This document shows positions 1 to 6,787 of a stretch of 19,084 nucleotides of DNA, piece after piece. Every line of letters starts with the position of its first letter. The stretch's first letter is position 1. This stretch comes from VBDM01 sp041496705 (GTDB taxonomy: Bacteria; Pseudomonadota; Gammaproteobacteria; Burkholderiales; SG8-39): assembly GCA_041496705.1 (NCBI GenBank), contig JBGQFD010000071.1, positions 1-19,084 of the forward strand, given 5' to 3'. The notes beneath the pieces are model-generated. The model ran no database searches, had not been told where the DNA came from, and saw nothing but the letters and a program-made list of their open reading frames with translations. Position numbers and translations under genes: made by a program.

Positions 1-1
1 C

Positions 2-2104
2 TATACCGCCAGGCACGGCCAGGGCTACAGCCGGTTCGAGCACAGCGCACACGGCATCGCGCTCGATCTCCTGCAATACGTGCCGCTCGATGATCCGATC
101 AAGATCTCACGGCTGACGATGCGCAACACCTCGGGGCGCACCCGGCGGCTTTCGGTCACGGCCTATGTGGAGTGGGTGCTCGGCGCCTCGCGCGGCGCGT
201 CTGCATTCTCGGTCGTCACGGAACTCGATCCGCAGACCGGCGCGATGCTCGCGCGCAACCCCTGGAACATGACCTTCGGTTCGCGTGTCGCCTTTGCGGA
301 CCTGGGCGGACGACAGACCGCCTGGACCGGCGACCGCCGCGAATTCCTCGGGCGCAACGGCACGCTCGACAACCCGGCCGCGCTCGCGGGGGAATCCGTC
401 CTCTCGCAGCGGGTCGGCGCCGGCCTCGATCCCTGCTGCGCGCTGCAAGCCACGCTCGAGCTCGAGCCGGGCGGCACGGTGGAAATTGTTTTTTTCCTCG
501 GCGAGGCCGCGACAGCGACCGATGCGCAATCCTTGATCGCCCGCTACCGGGCGGCCGATCTCGATGCGGTCCTGCGCGAGGTCGTCGGGTATTGGGACGA
601 GGTGCTCGGCACGCTCCAGGTCAAAACGCCGGATCGGTCCATGGACATCATGCTGAATCGCTGGCTGCTCTATCAGACGCTCGCCTGCCGCGTGTGGACG
701 CGAGCGGCGTTCTATCAGGCGAGCGGCGCTTACGGTTTTCGCGATCAGCTCCAGGACGGCATGGCGCTCGCCCTGTCGCGACCGGCGATGACGCGAGAGC
801 ACCTCCTGCGCGCCGCGGCCCGGCAATTCGTCGAGGGCGATGTCCAGCATTGGTGGCTGCCGCACTCCGGCCAGGGCGTCCGCACACGCGTTTCCGACGA
901 TCGGATATGGCTCGCCTACGCCGCCGCACACTATGTCGAGACGACCGGCGACATCGCGGTGCTGGACGAGCCGGTTCCATTTCTCGAAGGCCAGGCGCTG
1001 CGGTCCGGCGAGCACGATGCCTACTTCCAGCCCATGATCGCGGACGAGAGCGCAACACTCTTCGAGCACTGCGCGCGCGGGCTCGACCAGAGCCTCGCTG
1101 TCGGCGAACACGGCTTGCCGTTGATCGGCGCGGGCGACTGGAACGACGGCATGAACCGGGTCGGCGAAATGGGCAAAGGCGAGAGCGTCTGGCTCGGCTG
1201 GTTCCTGCACGCAACCCTTGCGGCGTTCGCACCTTTCGCGAACGCTCGAGGTGAAAAGACGCGTGCCGCGAAGTGGCTGTCGCACACCGCTGCGCTCCGA
1301 ATCTCACTCGAGCGCGAGGGTTGGGACGGCGACTGGTACCGGCGCGGCTATTTCGACGACGGAACGCCGCTCGGCTCGTCTACGAGCGATGAATGCCGGA
1401 TCGACTCGATTGCGCAGTCCTGGAGCGTGATCTCCGGCGCCGCGGATCCGGCTCGCGCCGCGCGCGCTATGGCGGCGGTGGACGAACAGCTCATCAATCA
1501 CAGCGACGGTCTGGCCTTACTGTTCACGCCGCCCTTCGACCGAACGCCGCTCGATCCCGGATACGTCAAGGGCTATCCGCCCGGCATTCGGGAGAACGGC
1601 GGCCAATACAACCATGCCGCCACCTGGTCGGTGATCGCCTTTGCCGCCCTCGGCCAGGGAGACAAGTCCGCCGAGGTGTTCGCGCTCATGAATCCAATCC
1701 GCCGCACCAGCACGCGAGCCGACGTGCAGCGCTACAAGGTCGAGCCCTACGCCGTCGCCGCCGATGTCTACTCGGTCGCCCCGCACGCCGGGCGCGGCGG
1801 CTGGACCTGGTACACCGGCACGGCCGGGTGCCTGTACCGGGCCGGCATCGAAGCGATCCTCGGTTTTCGCCTAAACGGAGCGTTCCTGCTGCTTGCCCCC
1901 TGCATACCCAGGGAGTGGCCCCGCTTCGAGATCGCCTTCAAATATCACTCCGCGCGCTACGCGATCGCGGTCGAGAACCCTCACGGCGTGAGTCGCGGAG
2001 TCCGGAGCGTCGAACTGGATGGCAAGACGCGTCCGGGCGGCCCGACGCGTGTTCCGCTCGTGGATGATGGTCAAGTCCACAAGGTGCGCGTGATCCTCGG
2101 GTGA
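2..2104 (+). CDS. ndvB: cyclic beta-1,2-glucan synthase, C-terminal GH94 part (5' end outside window)
   Basis: The reading frame is open from base 2, so this is the last ~700 residues of a much larger protein; the family (NdvB/ChvB/Cgs) is usually about 2,800 residues. The first codons read YTARHGQGYSRFEHSAHGI, followed by LLQYVPLDDPIKISRLT, both hallmarks of the family. The fragment covers the end of the GH94 beta-sandwich and the (alpha/alpha)6 catalytic barrel, with the conserved GDWNDGMNRVG motif (the Asp-Trp-Asn-Asp begins at base 1136) that holds the general acid in GH94 phosphorylases. In the whole enzyme, N-terminal membrane and GT84 domains build beta-1,2-glucan on a protein-linked primer, and the GH94 domain trims chains by phosphorolysis before cyclisation; the product is a periplasmic osmoregulatory or host-interaction glucan. 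No frameshift is visible and the C-terminus ends normally. A GH94 phosphorylase is the alternative, but the motifs favour the synthase. Confidence 0.88.
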   Translation, partial: YTARHGQGYSRFEHSAHGIALDLLQYVPLDDPIKISRLTMRNTSGRTRRLSVTAYVEWVLGASRGASAFSVVTELDPQTGAMLARNPWNMTFGSRVAFADLGGRQTAWTGDRREFLGRNGTLDNPAALAGESVLSQRVGAGLDPCCALQATLELEPGGTVEIVFFLGEAATATDAQSLIARYRAADLDAVLREVVGYWDEVLGTLQVKTPDRSMDIMLNRWLLYQTLACRVWTRAAFYQASGAYGFRDQLQDGMALALSRPAMTREHLLRAAARQFVEGDVQHWWLPHSGQGVRTRVSDDRIWLAYAAAHYVETTGDIAVLDEPVPFLEGQALRSGEHDAYFQPMIADESATLFEHCARGLDQSLAVGEHGLPLIGAGDWNDGMNRVGEMGKGESVWLGWFLHATLAAFAPFANARGEKTRAAKWLSHTAALRISLEREGWDGDWYRRGYFDDGTPLGSSTSDECRIDSIAQSWSVISGAADPARAARAMAAVDEQLINHSDGLALLFTPPFDRTPLDPGYVKGYPPGIRENGGQYNHAATWSVIAFAALGQGDKSAEVFALMNPIRRTSTRADVQRYKVEPYAVAADVYSVAPHAGRGGWTWYTGTAGCLYRAGIEAILGFRLNGAFLLLAPCIPREWPRFEIAFKYHSARYAIAVENPHGVSRGVRSVELDGKTRPGGPTRVPLVDDGQVHKVRVILG

Positions 2105-2166
2105 GGGATGTGGTACGCCGATATCGCGCTTGCCGGCTCGGCGGCGCTCGTCAAGCTTTCGATCCG

Positions 2167-2210
2167 CAGCATCGCAGCCGGGTTCGATCGGAGTGCGGAT
2201 CCTGTTCTAG
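2167..2210 (+). pseudogene. 3' relic of an outer-membrane protein gene, paralogous to the gene at 6073-6774
   Basis: These 44 bases align to the last 45 bases of the outer-membrane gene (6730-6774), stop codon included, with about 38 matches, six substitutions and a one-base deletion. The final 15 bases before and including TAG are identical. In the right frame the end reads SIGVRILF-stop, against SVGVRILF-stop in the intact gene. The missing base breaks the frame, and no convincing similarity extends further upstream, where the glucan synthase gene ends. I infer the remnant of a duplicated or displaced gene that once preceded the nitronate monooxygenase, as the intact copy precedes the SnoaL-like gene. 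A chance match is possible but unlikely with conserved stop and amino acids. Confidence 0.5.
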
Positions 2211-2247
2211 GCGGCGATCGCAAGGAAGTGTATCGTCGTTGAACCCG

Positions 2248-3285
2248 ATGAAACTTCCCCAGCTCCTCGGCATCGACCTCCCGATCATCCAGGCCCCAAT
2301 GGCGGGCGTGCAAGGCAGCGCGCTCGCGGTGGCCGTGTCCAATGCCGGAGGTCTCGGCTCGCTGCCTTGCGCGATGCTCGGCCTCGATGCCATGCGCGGC
2401 GAGCTCGCGAAAATCAAGGCGCTGACCAGCAGACCTTTCAACGTGAATTTCTTCTGCCACACTCCCCCCACGCCGGATGCCGGGCGCGAGGCGGCCTGGC
2501 GGGCGGCGCTTGTGCCCTTCTACAGGAAGTACGGAATCGATCCGGCGGGCATTCCCGCCGGGCCGGGACGCTCACCCTTCAGCGCCGAAGCCGCCGACAT
2601 GCTGGGCGAATTCAGGCCCGCCGTCGTGAGCTTTCATTTCGGCTTGCCGTCGGCGGAACTGCTGGCACGCTTGAGAGCCTGGGGCTCCAAGGTGCTGTCT
2701 ACGGCAACCACCGTCGAAGAAGCGCTCTGGCTCCAGGCGCACGGGGTCGATGCCATCATCGCACAAGGCCTGGAGGCGGGAGGGCACCGCGGAATTTTCC
2801 TGTCGGAGGACCTGAGCACGCAGGTCGGCACGTTTGCGCTCGTACCGCAGATCGTGCGCGCCGTGAAGCTCCCGGTCATCGCCGCCGGCGGCATCGCCGA
2901 TGCACGAGGGATCGCGGCGGCGATGGCGCTGGGCGCAGCCGGAGTGCAGATCGGCACGGCTTACCTGCTTTGCCCGGAAGCCACCACCAGCGCAGTGCAT
3001 CGCGCGGCGCTGAAGAGCGAGGCCGCGCGCCACACCGCGCTCACCAACCTTTTCACCGGCCGCCCCGCCCGCGGAATCATGAACCATGTGATGAAGGAGC
3101 TGGGTCCCATCAGCGGCGCTGCGCCTGCGTTTCCCCTGGCCACCTCGGCCATCGCCCCCTTGCGCGCCAGAGCCGAAAGCGAAGGTTCCGGTGATTTCTC
3201 TCCGCTCTGGTCCGGCCAGAATGCGAGCGGATGCAGGGAAATACCTGCGGCACAGCTCACACGGGAACTGGCCGCCGATCTTTAG
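2248..3285 (+). CDS. nitronate monooxygenase (2-nitropropane dioxygenase family)
   Basis: A 345-residue FMN-dependent TIM-barrel enzyme that oxidises alkyl nitronates (such as propionate 3-nitronate) to aldehyde or keto acid and nitrite. Seen: QAPMAG at residues 15-20, SNAGGLGSL at 31-39, FHFGLP near 129, the flavin/active-site segment QGLEAGGHRG at 173-182, AAGGIADARGIAAAMALGA at 212-230 and VQIGTAYL at 233-240. Length and motif order fit the cytoplasmic class I family. The ATG at 2248 is chosen because the conserved fold begins at once, but AAGGAAG at 2222-2228 is better spaced for an in-frame TTG at 2239, which would add three residues. The preceding 140 bases hold a gene relic. The stop overlaps that of the convergent cytochrome gene, so there is no room for a terminator between them. 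Some homologues have other enol or enoyl substrates. Confidence 0.9.
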   Translation: MKLPQLLGIDLPIIQAPMAGVQGSALAVAVSNAGGLGSLPCAMLGLDAMRGELAKIKALTSRPFNVNFFCHTPPTPDAGREAAWRAALVPFYRKYGIDPAGIPAGPGRSPFSAEAADMLGEFRPAVVSFHFGLPSAELLARLRAWGSKVLSTATTVEEALWLQAHGVDAIIAQGLEAGGHRGIFLSEDLSTQVGTFALVPQIVRAVKLPVIAAGGIADARGIAAAMALGAAGVQIGTAYLLCPEATTSAVHRAALKSEAARHTALTNLFTGRPARGIMNHVMKELGPISGAAPAFPLATSAIAPLRARAESEGSGDFSPLWSGQNASGCREIPAAQLTRELAADL

Positions 3286-3602
3286 TCCCTGGTCGACGAA
3301 TGCGCGCGCACGTAGTGCCAGAGCTGCTCGATTTCCTCGCTCGTGAGCGCGCCCTTCCAGGGCGGCATCTGGCCCTTGCCGTTGTTCACCGAGGTCTCGA
3401 ATCGCGAACGATCCTCGGCGCGCAAGCGGCGCAGGTCGAATGTCTGGCCCGAACTGACCAGATTCTCGCCGTGGCAGGTGAAACAATAATTGTTGTAGAC
3501 CTTCTCACCGGCCTGGATTTTCCTGCTGTCCTGCGCAAATCCGTCCTGCATGTAGTGCAGAACGGCGCCCATCGCAATCAACACGCCGGTGAATGCACGC
3601 AC
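3282..3602 (-). CDS. small periplasmic monohaem cytochrome c
   Basis: A 106-residue protein with an N-terminal hydrophobic signal segment (cleavage near residues 23-24), one haem c site CFTCH (Cys40, Cys43, His44) and a probable axial methionine at 79 in GKGQMPPWKG, the usual layout of class I cytochromes c. It lies 56 bases downstream of the PQQ dehydrogenase on the same strand and is probably its electron acceptor, passing electrons to a terminal oxidase. The GTG at 3600-3602 is preferred because it gives a complete signal peptide just after the dehydrogenase stop; the frame stays open further upstream but only as a shadow of the dehydrogenase. An ATG ten codons downstream (3570-3572) would shorten the signal sequence. 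The TAA stop at 3282-3284 overlaps the stop of the opposing nitronate monooxygenase gene. Confidence 0.85.
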   Translation of the reverse strand: MRAFTGVLIAMGAVLHYMQDGFAQDSRKIQAGEKVYNNYCFTCHGENLVSSGQTFDLRRLRAEDRSRFETSVNNGKGQMPPWKGALTSEEIEQLWHYVRAHSSTRD

Positions 3603-3658
3603 CCGGCTGCGAGAGCTCCGGTGACCGGGAGGCCGTTGCAAGCGCCCCCCTGCCCGCG

Positions 3659-5350
3659 CTATTTGTCGAACAGGCCGAACGTCCACATCGACGCGCCCGC
3701 CGGTACGTTCGCGAGATTCGGATCTCCGGCGCGCAAGGCGTAGACGCCGCCGATGCCGCTCATCACGGTAACGTATTGTTTGCCGTCCTTTTCCCAGGTC
3801 ACCGGCTGCCCGAGAATTCCCGAGGGCGTCTGGAAACTCCACAGGACCTTGCCGGTATCGGCATCGAGCGCCTGAAATTCGCCGGTCATGACGCCGGTGA
3901 ACACGAGATTGCTCGCAGTCACCAGGGTCGATGACCAGTTCGGGCTCCTGTAGGGCGTTTCCCATTTGGATTTTCCGGTCATCGGATCCACTGCTTTCAG
4001 ATAGCCGCGGACGCTTGGATCGTCGAGGACAGTCGTGCGCTTGACGGTCCCGGGTCCCGACGGGCGGCCGGGAACCAGTTTCGGCGGATCTTCCGCTTCA
4101 TAGGTCATGCCGATGTGTATGGTATTGATGTACAGCATGCCGGTCTTCGGACTGAACGACATGTGCTGCCAGTTCGTCACGCCCGATACCGACGGCCACA
4201 CGGTGACCTTCTTGCCTCCGAGCGCGCCCTTGAAGACATCGTTGACTTTCGGACGTCCGGTTGCCATGTCGATGCCGTCGGCCCAATTGACCTTGCCGTA
4301 GGCATTGCCGGCAAGGAGTTTCCCGTCCTTCGCGTCGAGCACGTAGAGGAAGCCGTTGCGGTTGGCCTGCATGACCACCTTGCGCGGCTTGCCAGCGACC
4401 CTGATCGTTGCGATCACCGGCGTTTGCACGGCGTCATAGTCGAACGGGTCTTCGGGCGATGTCTGGAAATACCAGACGCGCTCGCCTGTCTTCGGCCTGA
4501 TGGCGAAGACCGAGTTGGTGAAAAGATTGTCGCCCTTCCGGGCGCGCGGGTTCCACGGCGACGGATTGCCGATACCCCAGAACACCAGATCGAGTTCCGC
4601 GTCGTACGAGCCGGTCACCCAGGAACTGCCGCCGCCGGTCAGGACGGAATCGCCCTGCCAGGTTTCGGAGCCCGGTTCGCCGGCAGCCGGTATCGTGTAG
4701 AGACGCCACAAATGCCTGCCGGTGGCCGCGTCGTAGCCTTCGAGGAAGCCGCGATGGCTGTACTCGGCGCCGGCGACGCCGACGACGACAACGCCGTTGA
4801 CGACCAGCGGTGCGCCCGTCATCGCATATCCATTGGCGACCGTCGCGGGCGCGGGCGAGGCCGTGTTCCACAGTTCCTTGCCGGTCTTCGCGTCCATCGC
4901 GACGATGCGGTTGTCGAGTACCGCGCGGATGATCTTGCCTTCGTAGATGGCGGCGCCGCGGTTGACGATGCCGCAACAGACAACGCGCAGAGTCTCCGGT
5001 GGATACTCGTGATTGGTGCGCCAGATCTGCTTGCCGGTCATGGCGTCGACCGCCATCGTCGCGTTGTGGGCCGTCGTATAGATCACGCCGTCCCTGATCA
5101 CGGGGAAGGCCTCGGCGCCGCGATTGTCGGTGATCGAATAGGCCCACATCGGGACCAGCTTCTTCACGTTGTTCTTGTCGATCTGCGTGAGCGGACTGTA
5201 CCTCTGTCCGGCATAGCCCATGCCGTAGACGAGCACATCCCCCGGCGTCGCGTGATCGTTCCTGAGATCGTCTGCGGTCTGCGCCGGAGCGCCGCCGGCC
5301 AGAATGGCCGTCAGCGAAAACGTGGCGAACGTCCGTACGAGCTTGGCCAT
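3659..5350 (-). CDS. PQQ-dependent alcohol dehydrogenase, DYD (predicted lanthanide-type)
   Basis: A 563-residue quinoprotein with a signal peptide (residues 1-23, cut near APA-Q) and an eight-bladed propeller rich in AxDxxTGKxxW repeats. Seen: the adjacent cysteine pair CC at 125-126 that sits over PQQ, metal ligands Glu196 (AGAEYS) and Asn262 (GNPSPWN), and DPFDYDAV with the catalytic Asp304 followed two residues later by Asp306. In this family Asp at +2 marks lanthanide-dependent enzymes (XoxF, PedH, ExaF), whereas calcium enzymes such as MxaF carry Ala, Ser or Thr there. It oxidises primary alcohols or aldehydes in the periplasm. A strong Shine-Dalgarno, AGGAGGAGG, precedes the ATG. It sits between a lipoprotein gene (34 bases upstream) and a cytochrome c gene (56 bases downstream). 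No C-terminal haem domain is fused. The substrate cannot be told from sequence. Confidence 0.92.
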   Translation of the reverse strand: MAKLVRTFATFSLTAILAGGAPAQTADDLRNDHATPGDVLVYGMGYAGQRYSPLTQIDKNNVKKLVPMWAYSITDNRGAEAFPVIRDGVIYTTAHNATMAVDAMTGKQIWRTNHEYPPETLRVVCCGIVNRGAAIYEGKIIRAVLDNRIVAMDAKTGKELWNTASPAPATVANGYAMTGAPLVVNGVVVVGVAGAEYSHRGFLEGYDAATGRHLWRLYTIPAAGEPGSETWQGDSVLTGGGSSWVTGSYDAELDLVFWGIGNPSPWNPRARKGDNLFTNSVFAIRPKTGERVWYFQTSPEDPFDYDAVQTPVIATIRVAGKPRKVVMQANRNGFLYVLDAKDGKLLAGNAYGKVNWADGIDMATGRPKVNDVFKGALGGKKVTVWPSVSGVTNWQHMSFSPKTGMLYINTIHIGMTYEAEDPPKLVPGRPSGPGTVKRTTVLDDPSVRGYLKAVDPMTGKSKWETPYRSPNWSSTLVTASNLVFTGVMTGEFQALDADTGKVLWSFQTPSGILGQPVTWEKDGKQYVTVMSGIGGVYALRAGDPNLANVPAGASMWTFGLFDK

Positions 5351-5384
5351 GATGAGTCCTCCTCCTAAAGTCGGCTATCGAATG

Positions 5385-5918
5385 TCAGGGGCGTTTGCCG
5401 GTCGCCTTGGTGTCGACCAGTATGATGATCAGGGTGTCCGGAGCGCTGCCTCGGCTGCTGTTGGAATAGGTCAGCTGCCCCTCGCTCTTGTAATAGGCCT
5501 CGTAACGCTGCGTATCGCCGCCGAAATAGAACGGCTGGAACTGCCTGCCGGTGACATGGGAGTCCGAGTCGGCGGGTCCCCCGATCAACTTCTCGACCCG
5601 GGTCCTGCTCATGCCGATTTCCAGCTTGGCGAACTTGCTCTTGATGCTAGGGGTGCCGAAGATTTCTCCGTCGACCTTGCCGTCCTTGGACTTCACTTTT
5701 CGCCCATCCGTTCTCGCCGGAGCCGGGGCAGGCGTTGTTTTCGAACCGGCTGCAGGTTGACTCGAGGCAGCGGCGGGGGCAGGCGTGGTTTTCGGGGTGG
5801 TCGCAGCCTGAGGCGAGCTCGAGGCAGCAGGGGGCGGCGCGTCGGTTTTCTGGCGCGATGCGCAGCCGAAAAGGAACACCAGGCATGCGGCGGAAACCAG
5901 CAGCTTGTCTCGGGGCAT
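5385..5918 (-). CDS. lipoprotein with Pro/Ala/Thr-rich linker and BamE/SmpA-like domain
   Basis: A 177-residue protein with a clear lipobox, LFGC, at residues 16-19 (lipid on Cys19). A low-complexity linker rich in Pro, Ala, Ser and Thr (about 25-70) contains two tandem units ending KTTPAPA, followed by a basic stretch (73-81). The C-terminal part (about 97-168) starts KLEIGMSRTRVEKLIGGPAD, the signature start of BamE/SmpA/OmlA-like folds. The start is supported by AAGGAG seven bases before the ATG. It is the first gene of an apparent operon with the PQQ dehydrogenase and cytochrome c. Its role is unknown: outer-membrane anchoring plus a BamE-like fold suggests a scaffold or protein-protein contact in the periplasm. 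A functional link to the dehydrogenase is inferred from position only. Confidence 0.8.
   Translation of the reverse strand: MPRDKLLVSAACLVFLFGCASRQKTDAPPPAASSSPQAATTPKTTPAPAAASSQPAAGSKTTPAPAPARTDGRKVKSKDGKVDGEIFGTPSIKSKFAKLEIGMSRTRVEKLIGGPADSDSHVTGRQFQPFYFGGDTQRYEAYYKSEGQLTYSNSSRGSAPDTLIIILVDTKATGKRP
5721..5828 (-). repeat. tandem duplication (57 + 51 bp) in the lipoprotein linker
   Basis: Residues 31-49 (AASSSPQAATTPKTTPAPA) and 50-66 (AASSQPAAGSKTTPAPA) are imperfect copies, and the DNA repeats too: each unit opens with GCTGCCTCGAG and closes with an AAAACnACGCCTGCCCC block. The second unit is shorter by two codons. This is likely a slippage or recombination product that sets the length of the flexible linker. 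Confidence 0.7.
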
Positions 5919-5944
5919 GCGTCAGCTCCTTTGCAATTGCGGAT

Positions 5945-5961
5945 GCCTGAATGAATCAGGC
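5945..5961. promoter_or_regulatory. perfect 6-bp inverted repeat in the lipoprotein 5' leader
   Basis: GCCTGA and TCAGGC face each other across a five-base spacer (ATGAA), between the candidate -10 element and the ATG of the lipoprotein gene. It could be an operator for the divergent genes or a leader hairpin. The repeat itself is plain to see; its function is not. Confidence 0.3.
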
Positions 5962-5977
5962 CCGGAACACGGCGATG

Positions 5978-5983
5978 ATCATA
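5978..5983 (-). promoter_or_regulatory. candidate -10 box for the lipoprotein-PQQ dehydrogenase-cytochrome operon
   Basis: On the minus strand this reads TATGAT, one mismatch from TATAAT, about 60 bases before the lipoprotein ATG in the 154-base divergent gap. No good -35 hexamer lies at the right distance, so the site may need an activator or another sigma factor. Confidence 0.3.
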
Positions 5984-6072
5984 CCCCAAAGTTTACCCAA
6001 AGGAAGAGCGCAGCGGCTCTCGGCGCCGCGGACATCGGATAAGCTTGCGGTCTTGTTCGGAGCCGCGACCCC

Positions 6073-6774
6073 ATGCCCGGTTTGATTGCGCGTCTCTCCG
6101 CAGCGGCGCTGCTCGCGGGTGGTTGCGCGCCCGTGCACGCGGCGAGACCTTTCGTCACCGACGATGCGCGCATCGTCGATCCGGGCGGCTATCAGATCGA
6201 GTCGTTCGTCAAACACCAGCGCAATGTCCGCGAGGACGAGTTCTGGTTTCTGCCTGCCTGGAATCCCGCGACGAGCGTGGAGCTGACATTCGGAGGATAT
6301 TCCTTGCGCAACGCCGAAGAGGGACGCGCCCGCGCGCTGATCGCGCAAGCCAAGACGCTGCTCGTGCCTCTCCGGGCGAACGACTTCGGGCTCGCGCTTA
6401 CTCTGGGGGCGCTCGGGCAGGACCCTCTCGGGTCGACCGACCGGCTGAGCTGGGGCCCTTTCGTCAACCTGATCGGCAGCCGATCGTGGATCGACGATGC
6501 CGTGGTGATGCACGCCAATGCCGGCCTCGTCGACGACCGGTTGCGCGCCGTCAAGCGATACACCTGGGGGCTCGGAAGCGAGATTGCGGCCGGCCCCCGG
6601 CTGTGGGGTATCGTGGAAGCCTACAACCAGGAGGGCGAGAAGCCGAGCAGCCAGATCGGCCTTCGCTACTGGATCGTCCCGAATCGCACGCAGGTGGACG
6701 CGACGCTCGGCGCACAACGCGCCGGTTCGCAGCAACGCAGTTGGGTTTCGGTTGGAGTACGGATCCTGTTCTAG
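6073..6774 (+). CDS. predicted outer-membrane beta-barrel protein, uncharacterised
   Basis: A 233-residue exported protein. A signal peptide covers about residues 1-23 (cleavage VHA-A); the mature start, ARPFVTDDARIVDPGGYQIE, is a recognisable opening of a family of conserved proteobacterial proteins annotated as hypothetical or transporter-like. Alternating hydrophobic strands and a C-terminal phenylalanine (SVGVRILF) suggest an outer-membrane barrel. LAGGC near residue 18 resembles a lipobox, but with Ala at -3 it is poor. No strong Shine-Dalgarno is seen (a GGAG lies 11 bases upstream). It is divergent from the PQQ operon and 13 bases ahead of the SnoaL-like gene, so probably co-transcribed with it. 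Its last ~45 bases have a degraded copy at 2167-2210. Function unknown. Confidence 0.7.
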   Translation: MPGLIARLSAAALLAGGCAPVHAARPFVTDDARIVDPGGYQIESFVKHQRNVREDEFWFLPAWNPATSVELTFGGYSLRNAEEGRARALIAQAKTLLVPLRANDFGLALTLGALGQDPLGSTDRLSWGPFVNLIGSRSWIDDAVVMHANAGLVDDRLRAVKRYTWGLGSEIAAGPRLWGIVEAYNQEGEKPSSQIGLRYWIVPNRTQVDATLGAQRAGSQQRSWVSVGVRILF

Positions 6775-6776
6775 TC

Positions 6777-6782
6777 AGGAGG
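6777..6782 (+). promoter_or_regulatory. Shine-Dalgarno AGGAGG deciding a TTG start
   Basis: AGGAGG lies five bases before the TTG at 6788, just after the stop of the outer-membrane gene. The frame remains open far upstream without a better ribosome site, so this motif fixes the TTG as start. The 12 bases AGGAGGACTCAT recur before the PQQ dehydrogenase ATG (5352-5363, minus strand). Confidence 0.7.
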
Positions 6783-6787
6783 ACTCA

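Noticed and set aside
107..1285. 392-codon open frame on the minus strand inside the glucan synthase gene
   Set aside because: It lies wholly antisense to a clear GH94 coding region, has an Arg/Ala/Gly-rich composition typical of GC-rich shadows, and shows no domain.
2109..2243. 45-codon open frame starting MWYADIALAG between the glucan synthase and nitronate monooxygenase
   Set aside because: No Shine-Dalgarno of note and no recognisable family; it overlaps the outer-membrane gene relic, which explains the sequence better.
3282..3965. Longer frame for the cytochrome c starting at 3965
   Set aside because: The first ~120 codons overlap the PQQ dehydrogenase in another frame and are Arg-rich nonsense; the signal peptide begins at the GTG at 3602.
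4115..5368. 417-codon plus-strand frame over the PQQ dehydrogenase
   Set aside because: Antisense shadow of a strongly conserved gene; composition is rich in Arg, Asp and His without any motif.
6112..6126. Lipobox-like LAGGC in the outer-membrane protein at 6073
   Set aside because: Ala at position -3 is unfavourable and a good signal peptidase I site (VHA-A) follows, so an ordinary signal peptide is more likely.
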